64,000 nt of DNA from Oligoflexia bacterium (GTDB taxonomy: Bacteria; Bdellovibrionota_G; JANQFH01). Positions 41,604 to 49,725 of the stretch are shown here, one piece after another. The stretch covers positions 62,001 through 126,000 of the forward strand of contig JANQFH010000012.1 of NCBI GenBank assembly GCA_028277945.1. Direction: 5' to 3'. Numbering within the stretch: position 1 is the stretch's first letter; every line of letters begins with the position of its first letter. A program made the position numbers and the translations under genes. The notes beneath the pieces were generated by a model that ran no database searches, was not told the origin of the DNA, and worked only from the letters and a program-made list of their open reading frames with translations.

Positions 41604-42680
41604 ATGTTTGGTAAAAGTAAAGGCCTCATTGGTTTAGACATCGGCTCGAGCTCCATCAAGATAGCTGAAATCAAAGATGGTAAACGAGGCTACGAGCTCA
41701 ACAGCTTTGGCATGGTACCGCTGCAGTCTGAAGCCATTGTTGATGGCGCCTTTATGAACACAGGCGCCGTTGTCGATGCCATTATGGATCTCATCCAAAA
41801 AGAGAAGATCAAGACACGAGATGTAGCAACCTCTGTATCCGGACACTCTGTCATCATTAAAAAGATTAGCCTGCCACAAATGACTGAGGAAGAGCTGGAA
41901 GAGTCCATCCAATGGGAGGCAGAACAGTATATTCCTTTTGACATTAACGACGTCAATATGGACGTACAGATATTGGGAGAGGACGATACCGACGTAGGCC
42001 AGATGAAAGTAATCCTCGTGGCCGCGAAAAAGGATATTATCAATGATTACGTGCAGGCAATCTCTGAGGCCGGCCTCAATCCAATCATTATGGACGTGGA
42101 TTGCTTCGCTATAGAGAACATGTTCGAGCTCAACTATGACATTGATCCAGGACAGACTGCTGTTCTCGCAAACGTTGGCGCGAGTATCGTCAACATCAAT
42201 ATTCTTAAAGGTGGAGTATCCACGTTTACTCGCGATATTAATATGGGTGGCAACCAGTTTACTGAAGAGATCCAAAAGCAGTTAAACGTAAGCTATGAAG
42301 AAGCCGAGGCTCTCAAGTTAGGCGGCGAACTCGGTGGTCCCTCAGATACGACCGAAGCGATTATACCGCAGGAAGTTGGTGGAATTATCCGCTCTGTGTG
42401 TGAGACACTGGCCTCTGAAATACAGCGAAGCCTTGACTTCTACGCTGCGACATCGGTGGAGGATCAGATAGCCAAAATCTATCTTTGTGGCGGCACGAGT
42501 AAAGTCCCTGGTCTGACGACAGCCATCGAAGGCAAGTTAGGCATTGCTACTGAGATTATAAATCCGTTCCAGTCTATTGAAATTGATGAGAAACGTTTTG
42601 ACATTAACCACCTGCAGGAGATCGCGCCTATGGCTGGGGTAAGCGTCGGTTTGTCACTCAGAAGGATAGGTGACAAATGA
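41604..42680 (+). CDS. pilM: Type IV pilus inner-membrane platform protein PilM
   Basis: A 358-residue actin-like ATPase-fold protein: 'GLIGLDIGSSSIKIAEIKDG', 'SVSGHSVIIKKISLPQMTEEELEESIQWEAEQYIPFDINDVNMD', 'AVLANVGASIVNINIL' and 'IYLCGGTSKVPGLTTAIEGKLG'. It is cytoplasmic and binds the N-terminus of PilN. AGGAGAG precedes the ATG. Its stop overlaps pilN (ATGA). Confidence 0.95.
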   Translation: MFGKSKGLIGLDIGSSSIKIAEIKDGKRGYELNSFGMVPLQSEAIVDGAFMNTGAVVDAIMDLIQKEKIKTRDVATSVSGHSVIIKKISLPQMTEEELEESIQWEAEQYIPFDINDVNMDVQILGEDDTDVGQMKVILVAAKKDIINDYVQAISEAGLNPIIMDVDCFAIENMFELNYDIDPGQTAVLANVGASIVNINILKGGVSTFTRDINMGGNQFTEEIQKQLNVSYEEAEALKLGGELGGPSDTTEAIIPQEVGGIIRSVCETLASEIQRSLDFYAATSVEDQIAKIYLCGGTSKVPGLTTAIEGKLGIATEIINPFQSIEIDEKRFDINHLQEIAPMAGVSVGLSLRRIGDK

Positions 42681-43225
42681 TTCGCATAAACTTACTTCCA
42701 ACTAAGGCGGCAAAGAAAAAAGAATCGGTTATTCAACAACTGGTGGTTGCCGTGTTGGTTTTCGCTGTCTATGGCGGTGGAATTGCTTGGATCCACATGC
42801 AGAAAGGCAAACAGATTGAGCAACAGCGGGTCGAAAACAATCGCCTGCAGGAAGAGATCAACCAACTGGCCAGCATCATTGCCCAGGTAGAAAACTATAA
42901 AAAGAAGCAACAGGATCGCAACAGTAAGATCGACGTTATAAGAAAGCTGCATCAAGGCCGTAGTGGTCCGGTAAAGATGATGGACGAATTTACGTACACC
43001 CTACCAGACAGAATATGGCTTGCTTCTTGGAAAGAAAAAAATAAGCGAGTGGAAATACAAGGGATTGGACTCAACGGAGCAGTCATTGCTGATTTCATCG
43101 ATAATCTAAGGGCTTCAAAATACTTTTCCGGCGTCACATTAGTACAAACACAACTTAAGTCACAGGGCAATGTGCAGATGCAACAGTTTAGAGTCAATAT
43201 GAACGTAAACTATACACCAGATTGA
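42677..43225 (+). CDS. pilN: Type IV pilus assembly protein PilN
   Basis: A 182-residue bitopic protein that begins 'MIRINLLPTKAAKKKES', the conserved PilN INLLP motif that docks into PilM. It has one membrane helix (about 22-40), a coiled coil (45-80) and a periplasmic ferredoxin-like domain ('MDEFTYTLPDRIWLASWKEKNKRVEIQGIGLNG'). It pairs with PilO. Overlaps pilM by 4 bp. Confidence 0.94.
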   Translation: MIRINLLPTKAAKKKESVIQQLVVAVLVFAVYGGGIAWIHMQKGKQIEQQRVENNRLQEEINQLASIIAQVENYKKKQQDRNSKIDVIRKLHQGRSGPVKMMDEFTYTLPDRIWLASWKEKNKRVEIQGIGLNGAVIADFIDNLRASKYFSGVTLVQTQLKSQGNVQMQQFRVNMNVNYTPD

Positions 43226-43243
43226 TATGAGTAGGATTAAGGC

Positions 43244-43843
43244 ATGAATCAGATTATTGACCAGTTTGCCAGACTTTCGCTAACCAACAAGATCGCTGTT
43301 CTCTTAGTGACTCTGATAGCGATCGGTGTGGTTTACTACTTTTTGGGCTATTCGCCCCTACAGGAAAACCTCAACAAATTACGTGACACCGAGACCGACC
43401 TTACAGAAAAACTCATGGAAAATCAGGCTATTGCCAAGAATTTGGAAAAGTTCCGGGAAGAGGTCAGTGTGCTCGATGAAGAGCTCAAACAAGCACTCGC
43501 CCTACTTCCCAATGATAAAGATATCCGTTCCCTCTTGCGGCAAATTTCTGTTCTACAAAAGAAGACGAATGTAACCAACCTCCTTTTTAAACCTGCCAGC
43601 GAAGTGCGAAAAGGGTTCTATTCTGAAATCCCGATTCAGATGAAACTCAGAGGCAGCTTTCATGATGTGGCGCAATTCTTTGATAAGGTAGGCAAGTTAG
43701 AGCGTATTGTTAACATTAGCGAGATCGAGTTGAGCAACCCAAAAGAAGAGAATGGTCGGATGATTCTGAATGTCAACTGCACTGCGACAACCTTTAAGTT
43801 TGTTGGTGGGGCGGGATTACCATCCCCGCGTAAAAAAGGTTAA
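43244..43843 (+). CDS. pilO: Type IV pilus assembly protein PilO
   Basis: A 199-residue protein with a cytoplasmic N-tail, membrane helix (about 17-36), coiled coil ('LRDTETDLTEKLMENQAIAKNLEKFREEVSVLDEELKQALALLP') and the PilO ferredoxin-like domain ('FKPASEVRKGFYSEIPIQMKLRGSFHDVAQFFDKVGKLERIVNI'). It forms the PilN-PilO alignment complex. Confidence 0.94.
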   Translation: MNQIIDQFARLSLTNKIAVLLVTLIAIGVVYYFLGYSPLQENLNKLRDTETDLTEKLMENQAIAKNLEKFREEVSVLDEELKQALALLPNDKDIRSLLRQISVLQKKTNVTNLLFKPASEVRKGFYSEIPIQMKLRGSFHDVAQFFDKVGKLERIVNISEIELSNPKEENGRMILNVNCTATTFKFVGGAGLPSPRKKG

Positions 43844-43846
43844 TCG

Positions 43847-44410
43847 ATGAAAACACAACACAAAAATAGATTTGTTTTACCTTTGTTGGTTACTATGATT
43901 TTTGGACTATCAGGTTGTGCAGATGACAAAGCGGACAGCAAGCGCGGACGTGATGCGCGCGTAAGCCAAAGTAAAAGTAAACCTGTGGCAAGAAGAGAAG
44001 TCCGCGACCTCTTTAACTTGAAATCAAAAATGCTTGAGTATTCGTACAATCCCATTGGCAAACGCGACCCCTTTAAGGAGTCCTCTGGCTCCTCCCAACT
44101 CGTCCAGGTGGGTGGTGGTGGACCGCTAACGGTCTATGAAATCGACCAAATGAAGCTGGTAGCGGTCATCTGGGGCATATCCGAACCACGTGGCATGGTT
44201 GTTCTACCCGATGGTAAGAGCTACATTGTAAAACGCAACTCACCCATAGGACGTCACTTTGGTAAGGTTGCCCGCATCACGCCTACTGCTTTGATAGTAG
44301 AAGAAGAATTTAGGGGAGCTTTGGGAGATTTGCAGATCAAAGAGACAAAATTGCTATTGCACTCTGAAGACGGTCAAAATCTTAAAGTTGAGTCTGTGAA
44401 TATTCCGTAA
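43847..44410 (+). CDS. pilP: Type IV pilus lipoprotein PilP
   Basis: A 187-residue lipoprotein: signal 'FVLPLLVTMIFGLSGC' with a clean LSGC lipobox. A disordered basic linker follows, then a beta-sandwich domain starting 'RDPFKESSGS...GPLTVYEIDQMKLVAVIWGISEPRGMVVLPDGKSYIVKRNSPIG'. The D-P-F and L-x-x-Y/I-x-L-x-Q-M-K-L-V signatures identify PilP. It connects PilNO to the secretin PilQ. Confidence 0.93.
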   Translation: MKTQHKNRFVLPLLVTMIFGLSGCADDKADSKRGRDARVSQSKSKPVARREVRDLFNLKSKMLEYSYNPIGKRDPFKESSGSSQLVQVGGGGPLTVYEIDQMKLVAVIWGISEPRGMVVLPDGKSYIVKRNSPIGRHFGKVARITPTALIVEEEFRGALGDLQIKETKLLLHSEDGQNLKVESVNIP

Positions 44411-44423
44411 AGGAGAAACGACA

Positions 44424-47400
44424 ATGTCGCGAGCAATGATTAGAACTGTAATTCCAATCTTCGGGCTTGGCCTCGTTCTAATACTGAGCTCATGTGGTGG
44501 TTCGCCAACACCGAAAGGCGCGGATCTAGACCCGGGCGAAACAGAACTCAACACCCTGACGAATATCTCGGTAAATGAACTCGACGCCAGCACCCTAATT
44601 GAGATAAGCGCTGAAAAGGATTTGACACCCAATGTCTTTAAATTGACTGATCCTTTACGGGTGATCATTGACTTTACAGATACAAAACTCGGAGAAATTC
44701 AAACTCCGCTGGCAGTAAATAACGGCATTATCAATGAAATCTCCGTGGATCAGTTTGACGATGTTTCCAGCTCGCTTAGCCGGGTCGTCATCGGCTTTGA
44801 TGCTCTCGTGGATTATGAAGTTTCTCCAGAGAGCAATGTGCTGACGGTCAGTGTTCCAAAAGAAGGCGCTGTTGCAGCCGATGCGGAGCTTGCTGTAGAA
44901 GAGTTCGCCGAGACAGATGAGCTTATAGCCGAGCCCGCTGCAGAGACAGCGGAAATAGATATTATTGATGTTTTGGATGACATACCCGTAGAGGAAACTC
45001 CTACGCCTAGCGTTCCTGCCACCATGTTGGCGGACATTACCCTCTCGACATCAGGTGGAGAGACTGTCATATCGCTACAAGGCGATGGAAACTTCGAAAA
45101 CATCGATGATTTTATCCTTGATGACCCAGAACGGTTAGTAATCGACCTCAAGGGAGTGAAGTCTAACGTTGGCGCTAAGAGTCGCATCGCTGTAGACGAG
45201 GGTCTAGTAGCTTCGGTTCGCACAGGATCCCATACAGATAAGGCGCGGGTGGTTGTCGACTTTACTCCGGGTAGTTCTCCTAACTACCGGCTCGACCGGC
45301 GCAATGATGGACTTGATATTGTCGTCTCCGCAAGCCTGTTAGACACCGAGCCATTTGCTGAAACCACCAGCCCTAGCATCACAGAGGAACCCGCGGAAAC
45401 GATCGTGGATATCTCCGAGCTGCCATTGGCGCAGCTGCCCGTGGAAGACCCTTTTGCTGCCGAAGTCGCTGTTGCTGCTGAAGCAGAGCCCTTTGCCGAG
45501 ATTCCGCAAGCGCCCATAGCCACAACGCCGTCATACCAGATAGACTCGGTGGATTTCGTGCAGACTCAGGCTAGCTCACGCCTTGTTGTCAAAACAACCG
45601 CTCCTGCCTCCTATAGTACTTACGATGAAGGCTCGGATACGGTGGTGCTAACCCTAAATGGTGCGACAATTTCCCAAGCAGCAAGCCGTTTTCTCGATAC
45701 CTCTGCTTTCAACAGCGCCGTCTCCCTCGTTGTCCCTAAACAAGTTGGTAAAGATACTCGTATAGTAACGACACTTAAAGAGACTGTGCCATACAAGGTC
45801 ACTCAGGATGGCAACCTCCTCTACTTGGACTTTGAACGCAGTAAAGACTTTGCCACAGATCTCGCTCCTGCCGTCACAGATGCAACAACGCCCAGCGAAG
45901 AGCCGGCCGCAATTGCCGAAGCTGTGCCCGCAGAAGCCCCTCCCGCACCAGCAGAGAAAACTGAAACAGCTGACGAGATTATTATTGAAGATGAGGCAGA
46001 GCTCTTTGAGCCGGTCGCCACTAAAGAAGACGACGATACCAGATACGAATATGTCAAAGAGGAGTTGCTCAGCGAAACCCTATCGCGCACAGGAGAGTCG
46101 CAGGAGTTCAACGATGATATGATCTTCGAAGCCGGCTCGGCGCCTTCCTCCAAGTACACTGGCAGAAAGATCAACCTTGATTTCAAGGATGCCGACATTC
46201 GTTCGCTGTTTCGGCTGTTTGCCGACATCTCCAAGCTCAACATCATTGTTGGTGATGATGTTAAGGGCAAGGTTACCATTCGTCTGCGCGACGTACCCTG
46301 GGATCAGGCTTTTGCCATCTTACTGCAGACCCGGGGTCTTGGCGCCATCAAGTATGGCAACATCATCCGCATAGCTCCAGCTGGAAAGATTCAAAAAGAA
46401 CGCGAGCTCTTTGCCCAGGCAAAGAAGGCCGCTATTGCCGCGGCACCGCTCGATACTCTGTTCAAGGCTGTCTCCTATGCTACGGCTGCTGAAATCGCTG
46501 CGCACGTACGGACGGTGCTCTCGGAACGGGGTAGTGTTGATATTGACAACCGCACAAACACGCTGATCATTCGCGACGTACGTGAAAAGCTAGTCGAAGC
46601 CAAGACTCTCATCGATAAGCTCGATGCCCAGACACCGCAGGTGAGCATTGAAGCGCGCATTGTTGAGGCCAACGACACTTTTGTACGTAACTGGGGTGTA
46701 CAGTGGGGTGCCACTGCCGACTTTAGTGCAGCCACAGGCAACCCTACCGGTATACTCTTTCCCAACAGTATCGGCGCTACAGGAAGTGTCTTACCCACGC
46801 CGCCGCTGGGTGGTACCAATCCAGTACTGTTAAACTTTCCACCAACGGGTGCGAACTCCTCGGTGACACTCAATCTCGGCAGCATCAACAACGTCTTGGA
46901 TCTAGATCTGCTGCTTGGCTATGAAGAGAGTGAGGGTAACGCCAAACTGATCAGTAGTCCTAAAGTCACGGTTCTGGACAATCGACCGGCGACAATCCTC
47001 TCTGGTACCAAGATCCCATTCTTAACCCAGACTGCAAATGCCGGTAGTAACGTCCGCTTTGAGAGCGCGGTCATCTCAATTACCGTAACACCACATATCA
47101 CCGCCGATGGTTCAGTGATTATGAACATTACCGCCACGCGCAATGAGCCAGACTTTGGTCAACAGGTACTAGGCAACCCAACGATTATTCAGCGTGAGGC
47201 CACCACCGAGGTGCTGGTTAAGAGCGGTAACACCACGGTGATCGGTGGCATCTACCGTATCAACCGCACGCGCAATACTTCTGGATTCCCCTTTCTGCGC
47301 AAGGTGCCCATCCTTGGCTGGTTCTTTAGATCAGACAACCGCCGTTTAGAGCGCCAAGAGCTGTTAATATTTGTGACACCAAGAATCGTTGGCGATGAAC

Positions 47401-47429
47401 GAACGGTCATACGACAGGTACAGGGTTGA
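44424..47429 (+). CDS. pilQ: Type IV pilus secretin PilQ with three AMIN domains
   Basis: The 1001-residue secretin starts with 'GLGLVLILSSCGGSP', a lipobox at Cys24, suggesting the secretin itself is lipidated. Three AMIN-like domains follow (about 45-150, 200-300, 370-475), separated by Ala/Glu/Pro-rich linkers. Next come an STN-type N0 domain ('INLDFKDADIRSLFRLFADISKLNIIVGDDVKGKVTIRL'), an N1 domain, and the secretin barrel ('GNAKLISSPKVTVLDNRPATILSGTKIPFLTQT', 'VSITVTPHITADGSV', 'QELLIFVTPRIV'). It is the outer-membrane pore for the pilus. It follows pilP after 13 bp. Confidence 0.95.
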   Translation: MSRAMIRTVIPIFGLGLVLILSSCGGSPTPKGADLDPGETELNTLTNISVNELDASTLIEISAEKDLTPNVFKLTDPLRVIIDFTDTKLGEIQTPLAVNNGIINEISVDQFDDVSSSLSRVVIGFDALVDYEVSPESNVLTVSVPKEGAVAADAELAVEEFAETDELIAEPAAETAEIDIIDVLDDIPVEETPTPSVPATMLADITLSTSGGETVISLQGDGNFENIDDFILDDPERLVIDLKGVKSNVGAKSRIAVDEGLVASVRTGSHTDKARVVVDFTPGSSPNYRLDRRNDGLDIVVSASLLDTEPFAETTSPSITEEPAETIVDISELPLAQLPVEDPFAAEVAVAAEAEPFAEIPQAPIATTPSYQIDSVDFVQTQASSRLVVKTTAPASYSTYDEGSDTVVLTLNGATISQAASRFLDTSAFNSAVSLVVPKQVGKDTRIVTTLKETVPYKVTQDGNLLYLDFERSKDFATDLAPAVTDATTPSEEPAAIAEAVPAEAPPAPAEKTETADEIIIEDEAELFEPVATKEDDDTRYEYVKEELLSETLSRTGESQEFNDDMIFEAGSAPSSKYTGRKINLDFKDADIRSLFRLFADISKLNIIVGDDVKGKVTIRLRDVPWDQAFAILLQTRGLGAIKYGNIIRIAPAGKIQKERELFAQAKKAAIAAAPLDTLFKAVSYATAAEIAAHVRTVLSERGSVDIDNRTNTLIIRDVREKLVEAKTLIDKLDAQTPQVSIEARIVEANDTFVRNWGVQWGATADFSAATGNPTGILFPNSIGATGSVLPTPPLGGTNPVLLNFPPTGANSSVTLNLGSINNVLDLDLLLGYEESEGNAKLISSPKVTVLDNRPATILSGTKIPFLTQTANAGSNVRFESAVISITVTPHITADGSVIMNITATRNEPDFGQQVLGNPTIIQREATTEVLVKSGNTTVIGGIYRINRTRNTSGFPFLRKVPILGWFFRSDNRRLERQELLIFVTPRIVGDERTVIRQVQG

Positions 47430-47434
47430 TCGCG

Positions 47435-47920
47435 ATGATATCTCGTAGAATGTTGCAGCTAGTACTGCTCTCTCTTCTGTTTCTCGTGCCTAGCTGTGGT
47501 GACAACATCCCGGGAACAGCAGGTTCAATCACCTTTACGCCCAGCGGAGTTGATCTAGAAACTTCTACCATTGGCGTCAGTAGGCAGAAGGTAACCTTCA
47601 ATATCGCTGATTCAGACGGCAACCCAATCCAAGACATTGAGTACCGTATTATGACCTACCTGCATGACAAACTACCGCAGGCAGGAGCTGCCGGTGTCAT
47701 TGCCTTTACCGATGAAAATGGTAATCCTCTTAACATTGCCTCCCCAGATAGCTCTAGCGATCAAAACAACGTCATTGAAGGTACCACCAATAACCTGGGC
47801 AATGGTGAATTCTTCTATCAGTTTCCCACTGGTGGTAACGATTATGAATTCAGCATCTTCGTACTTGCGGCAAGGGCCATAGGTACCTTTACTCAGACAG
47901 TATCAGGGCCATCATCGTGA
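47435..47920 (+). CDS. Lipoprotein with an Ig-like fold, pil-operon associated (paralogue 1)
   Basis: A 161-residue lipoprotein with lipobox 'LFLVPSC'. The mature part, 'GSITFTPSGVDLETSTIGVSRQKVTFNIADSDGNPIQDIEYRI', looks like a Big_1/invasin-type Ig domain with 'GNGEFFYQFPTGG'. ATG 47435 is just after the pilQ stop. Its stop overlaps the next gene's start (TGATG). It shares the 'GS.T..PSGVDL' opening with the next gene, so the two are tandem paralogues. Role unknown; a pilotin-like or secretin-associated lipoprotein is a reasonable guess. Confidence 0.7.
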   Translation: MISRRMLQLVLLSLLFLVPSCGDNIPGTAGSITFTPSGVDLETSTIGVSRQKVTFNIADSDGNPIQDIEYRIMTYLHDKLPQAGAAGVIAFTDENGNPLNIASPDSSSDQNNVIEGTTNNLGNGEFFYQFPTGGNDYEFSIFVLAARAIGTFTQTVSGPSS

Positions 47921-48345
47921 TGCGGTTCGTAGCCATAGTAAAGATGCTTTGTCTTGTTGCCAGCCTGGCGCTTTTTGGCTGCAACGACGACATTGCGCCA
48001 ACAGGATCGACCATTACTGTCTTACCCTCTGGTGTGGACCTTCAAGACATTGGTGTGGCTGGTGATCGCACCTTTGCCACCTTCATTGCTGAAGTACGCG
48101 ATCCTGAAGGCAATCCAACCAGCGATATCGAAGTAGAGGTAACCACCTTTTTTCTCCGCGTCCAAGATGCCAACGGTGTATTCCAAGACCCTCCAGCTAC
48201 GACCTTCCGCACCGACGACAATGGCCAGGTGGTTTTCGTTGTAGAAGTCCCCATCCAAACGGCCTCCTATCGCGAAGCCATGCAAGTAAATTCCGGCATT
48301 GCCAGTTCCGGCCCCATTGAAATCGAAGTCTCCCCCGCAGAATAG
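47920..48345 (+). CDS. Lipoprotein with an Ig-like fold, pil-operon associated (paralogue 2)
   Basis: A 141-residue lipoprotein with lipobox 'SLALFGC'. 'GSTITVLPSGVDLQDIGVAGDRTFATFIAEVRDPEGNPTSDIEVEVTTFFLRV' again resembles a Big_1-type domain and closely parallels the preceding protein; 'FRTDDNGQVVFVVEVP' is the typical second half. The in-frame GTG at 47917 is one codon before the ATG used. It is the last gene of the pil operon and ends at a perfect 27-bp palindrome. Confidence 0.7.
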   Translation: MRFVAIVKMLCLVASLALFGCNDDIAPTGSTITVLPSGVDLQDIGVAGDRTFATFIAEVRDPEGNPTSDIEVEVTTFFLRVQDANGVFQDPPATTFRTDDNGQVVFVVEVPIQTASYREAMQVNSGIASSGPIEIEVSPAE

Positions 48346-48355
48346 TATTCCCTAG

Positions 48356-48411
48356 AAGGTACGGCCTTACTTTTAGGGAACGGTCGTTCCCTAAAAGTAA
48401 GGCCGTACCTT
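48356..48411. repeat. Perfect 27-bp inverted repeat, bidirectional terminator/foldback element
   Basis: Left arm 48356-48382 starts AAGGTACGGCC and ends TAGGGAACG; right arm 48385-48411 is its exact reverse complement; loop is GT. Plus-strand sequence continues TTTGTACC, a short U-run. It lies between the convergent ends of the last pil-operon lipoprotein and panD, so it can terminate both. The arm sequence recurs as the flanks of the 55148-55396 element, which makes it a member of a repeat family rather than a one-off terminator. Confidence 0.85.
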
Positions 48412-48419
48412 TTGTACCT

Positions 48420-48770
48420 CTACGATTTTGGTTGGTTGTTGGCGTCAACAAGGACGATCGTTGGCCTGTGGCTGGCGACCTCGTCTGGTTCCAACTGCAC
48501 GTAGGTGACAATGATCACCTCGTCCCCAGGTGAGGCCAGTCGCGCTGCAGCACCGTTGACGCAGATCTCCCCCGAGCCGGCAGCCGCACTAATGGCATAG
48601 GTGGTAAAGCGGGCGCCATTGTTGAGGTTGTAAACCTCAACCTGTTCATACGCGGTGATGCGGGCCCGATCCATCAAGCTCGCATCGATACTGAGGCTAC
48701 CTTCATACTCCAGCAAGGTTTTTGTCACGGTAGCGCGATGCAGCTTTGAGTTGAGAAAAGTCAGCTTCAT
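48420..48770 (-). CDS. panD: Aspartate 1-decarboxylase proenzyme
   Basis: A 116-residue pyruvoyl enzyme. The self-cleavage site Gly24-Ser25 lies in 'LEYEGSLSIDASLMDRARI'; 'YEQVEVYNLNNGARFTTYAI' supplies the essential Tyr, and 'GSGEICVNGAAARLASPGDEVIIVTY' is the classic closing block. It makes beta-alanine for pantothenate. It is divergent from the KARI-like/panB/panC operon with about 75 bp between, so the two arms can be co-regulated. Confidence 0.95.
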   Translation of the reverse strand: MKLTFLNSKLHRATVTKTLLEYEGSLSIDASLMDRARITAYEQVEVYNLNNGARFTTYAISAAAGSGEICVNGAAARLASPGDEVIIVTYVQLEPDEVASHRPTIVLVDANNQPKS

Positions 48771-48809
48771 TTCATTTTGATATCAAAAAGTTACCCCACT
48801 TTGCCGGGC

Positions 48810-48838
48810 TGGACTCCCATTTGGGGTTGTTATATAGT
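48810..48838 (+). promoter_or_regulatory. Candidate promoter of the pantothenate/CoA operon, near-leaderless
   Basis: TGGACT (48810-48815; 4 of 6 to TTGACA), 17-bp spacer, TATAGT (48833-48838). The ATG of the KARI-like gene begins 9 nt after the end of the -10, so the transcript would have essentially no 5' leader. No Shine-Dalgarno is visible before that ATG, which agrees with leaderless initiation. Confidence 0.5.
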
Positions 48839-48846
48839 CGCCTCCC

Positions 48847-49725
48847 ATGAGGGGGCAGCGCAGTATAACGATCATCGGCTACGGCAGTCAAGGGTGCGCC
48901 TGGGCACACAACCTAAGGGATCGTGGCTACGAGGTGAACCTGGTTCTGCCAGATTCCAGCCGCTCGCATGCCAGAGCGCTGACGGATGGCTTTATCACTA
49001 CTGCCCTAAGCGATAGCCTGCCGCAGAGCCACCTCTATGCCCTACTCATTCCCGACGAGCACCAGAGCAGCTTTCTGCAAAATTATCAGCAACAGCTGCC
49101 TGCTGGAGCGACACTGCTCTTTGCCGATGGCTACAGCGTGGTATTTGACCAACCCAAGCTACGCAGCGATATCGATGTATTGCTGTTGGCCCCACGCTGC
49201 ATCGGCCCAAAACTGCGAGAAAGCCATCGGCGTGACCTCCCTGTTACCTTTGTCCTCGCGGTGTGGCAAAATGTCAGTGGCCAGGTCTGGCGCCAGCTTG
49301 CCAAACTCGCGCATGATCTTGGCGGAACTAAAAGCAAGCTGCTCCACTCCACTTTTAAAGAGTGCGCTGTTGCCAACCTCTTTTCTGAGCAGGTACTGCT
49401 GTGCGGTGGCCTACCGGGTCTCGCTGCAGAGACCTGTCAGCAGATGATCGAGCGTGGTATTCATCCACAGTTGGCCATTGTCAGCTGTTTCCATGAGCTC
49501 AAGCTCATGACTGAGATGATCGCCGAGTTCGGTGTGGACGGCATGTTTAAACGCATCAGTCCCATTGCCAGGCTCGGTGGGGCTAGAGCTCGTCGCTTTC
49601 TCTTTGACCAAGGGTTTATAAAAAAGATGCACAAGCTCTATGATGATATTGAAGATGGTAGCTTCGATCTCTTTGTGAAGTCCCAATTAGGCACAAACGC
49701 CCAAACCAAGGATGCCTCTTTATGA
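48847..49725 (+). CDS. KARI-like NAD(P)-dependent reductase, candidate ketopantoate reductase
   Basis: The 292-residue protein aligns along its length with class I ketol-acid reductoisomerase (KARI, IlvC). The Rossmann motif IIGYGSQG is at 9-16; 'LLIPDEHQSSF', 'LLLAPRCIGPKLRE', 'TFKECAVANLFSEQVLLCGG' and 'SCFHELKLMTEMIAEFG' follow. Against family numbering, Mg ligands Asp190 and Glu226 are Asn177 and Ser213, while Glu194 and Glu230 are kept (Glu181, Glu217). His107 is Asp94 and Lys130 is Arg117. The N-terminus is trimmed and the C-terminus about 40 residues short. These changes argue against acyl migration but leave the reductase fold. Operon position beside panB, with no panE visible, suggests it reduces ketopantoate to pantoate. 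A TAG 12 nt upstream fixes the start region. Overlaps panB by 4 bp. Confidence 0.8.
   Translation: MRGQRSITIIGYGSQGCAWAHNLRDRGYEVNLVLPDSSRSHARALTDGFITTALSDSLPQSHLYALLIPDEHQSSFLQNYQQQLPAGATLLFADGYSVVFDQPKLRSDIDVLLLAPRCIGPKLRESHRRDLPVTFVLAVWQNVSGQVWRQLAKLAHDLGGTKSKLLHSTFKECAVANLFSEQVLLCGGLPGLAAETCQQMIERGIHPQLAIVSCFHELKLMTEMIAEFGVDGMFKRISPIARLGGARARRFLFDQGFIKKMHKLYDDIEDGSFDLFVKSQLGTNAQTKDASL

Noticed and set aside
41634-42275. Minus-strand open frame of 213 codons inside pilM
   Set aside because: Antisense shadow of a certain gene.
48847-49725. Calling the KARI-like gene a normal ilvC
   Set aside because: Two Mg ligands and other catalytic residues differ and the termini are shortened; the gene is in a pantothenate rather than a branched-chain amino-acid operon.
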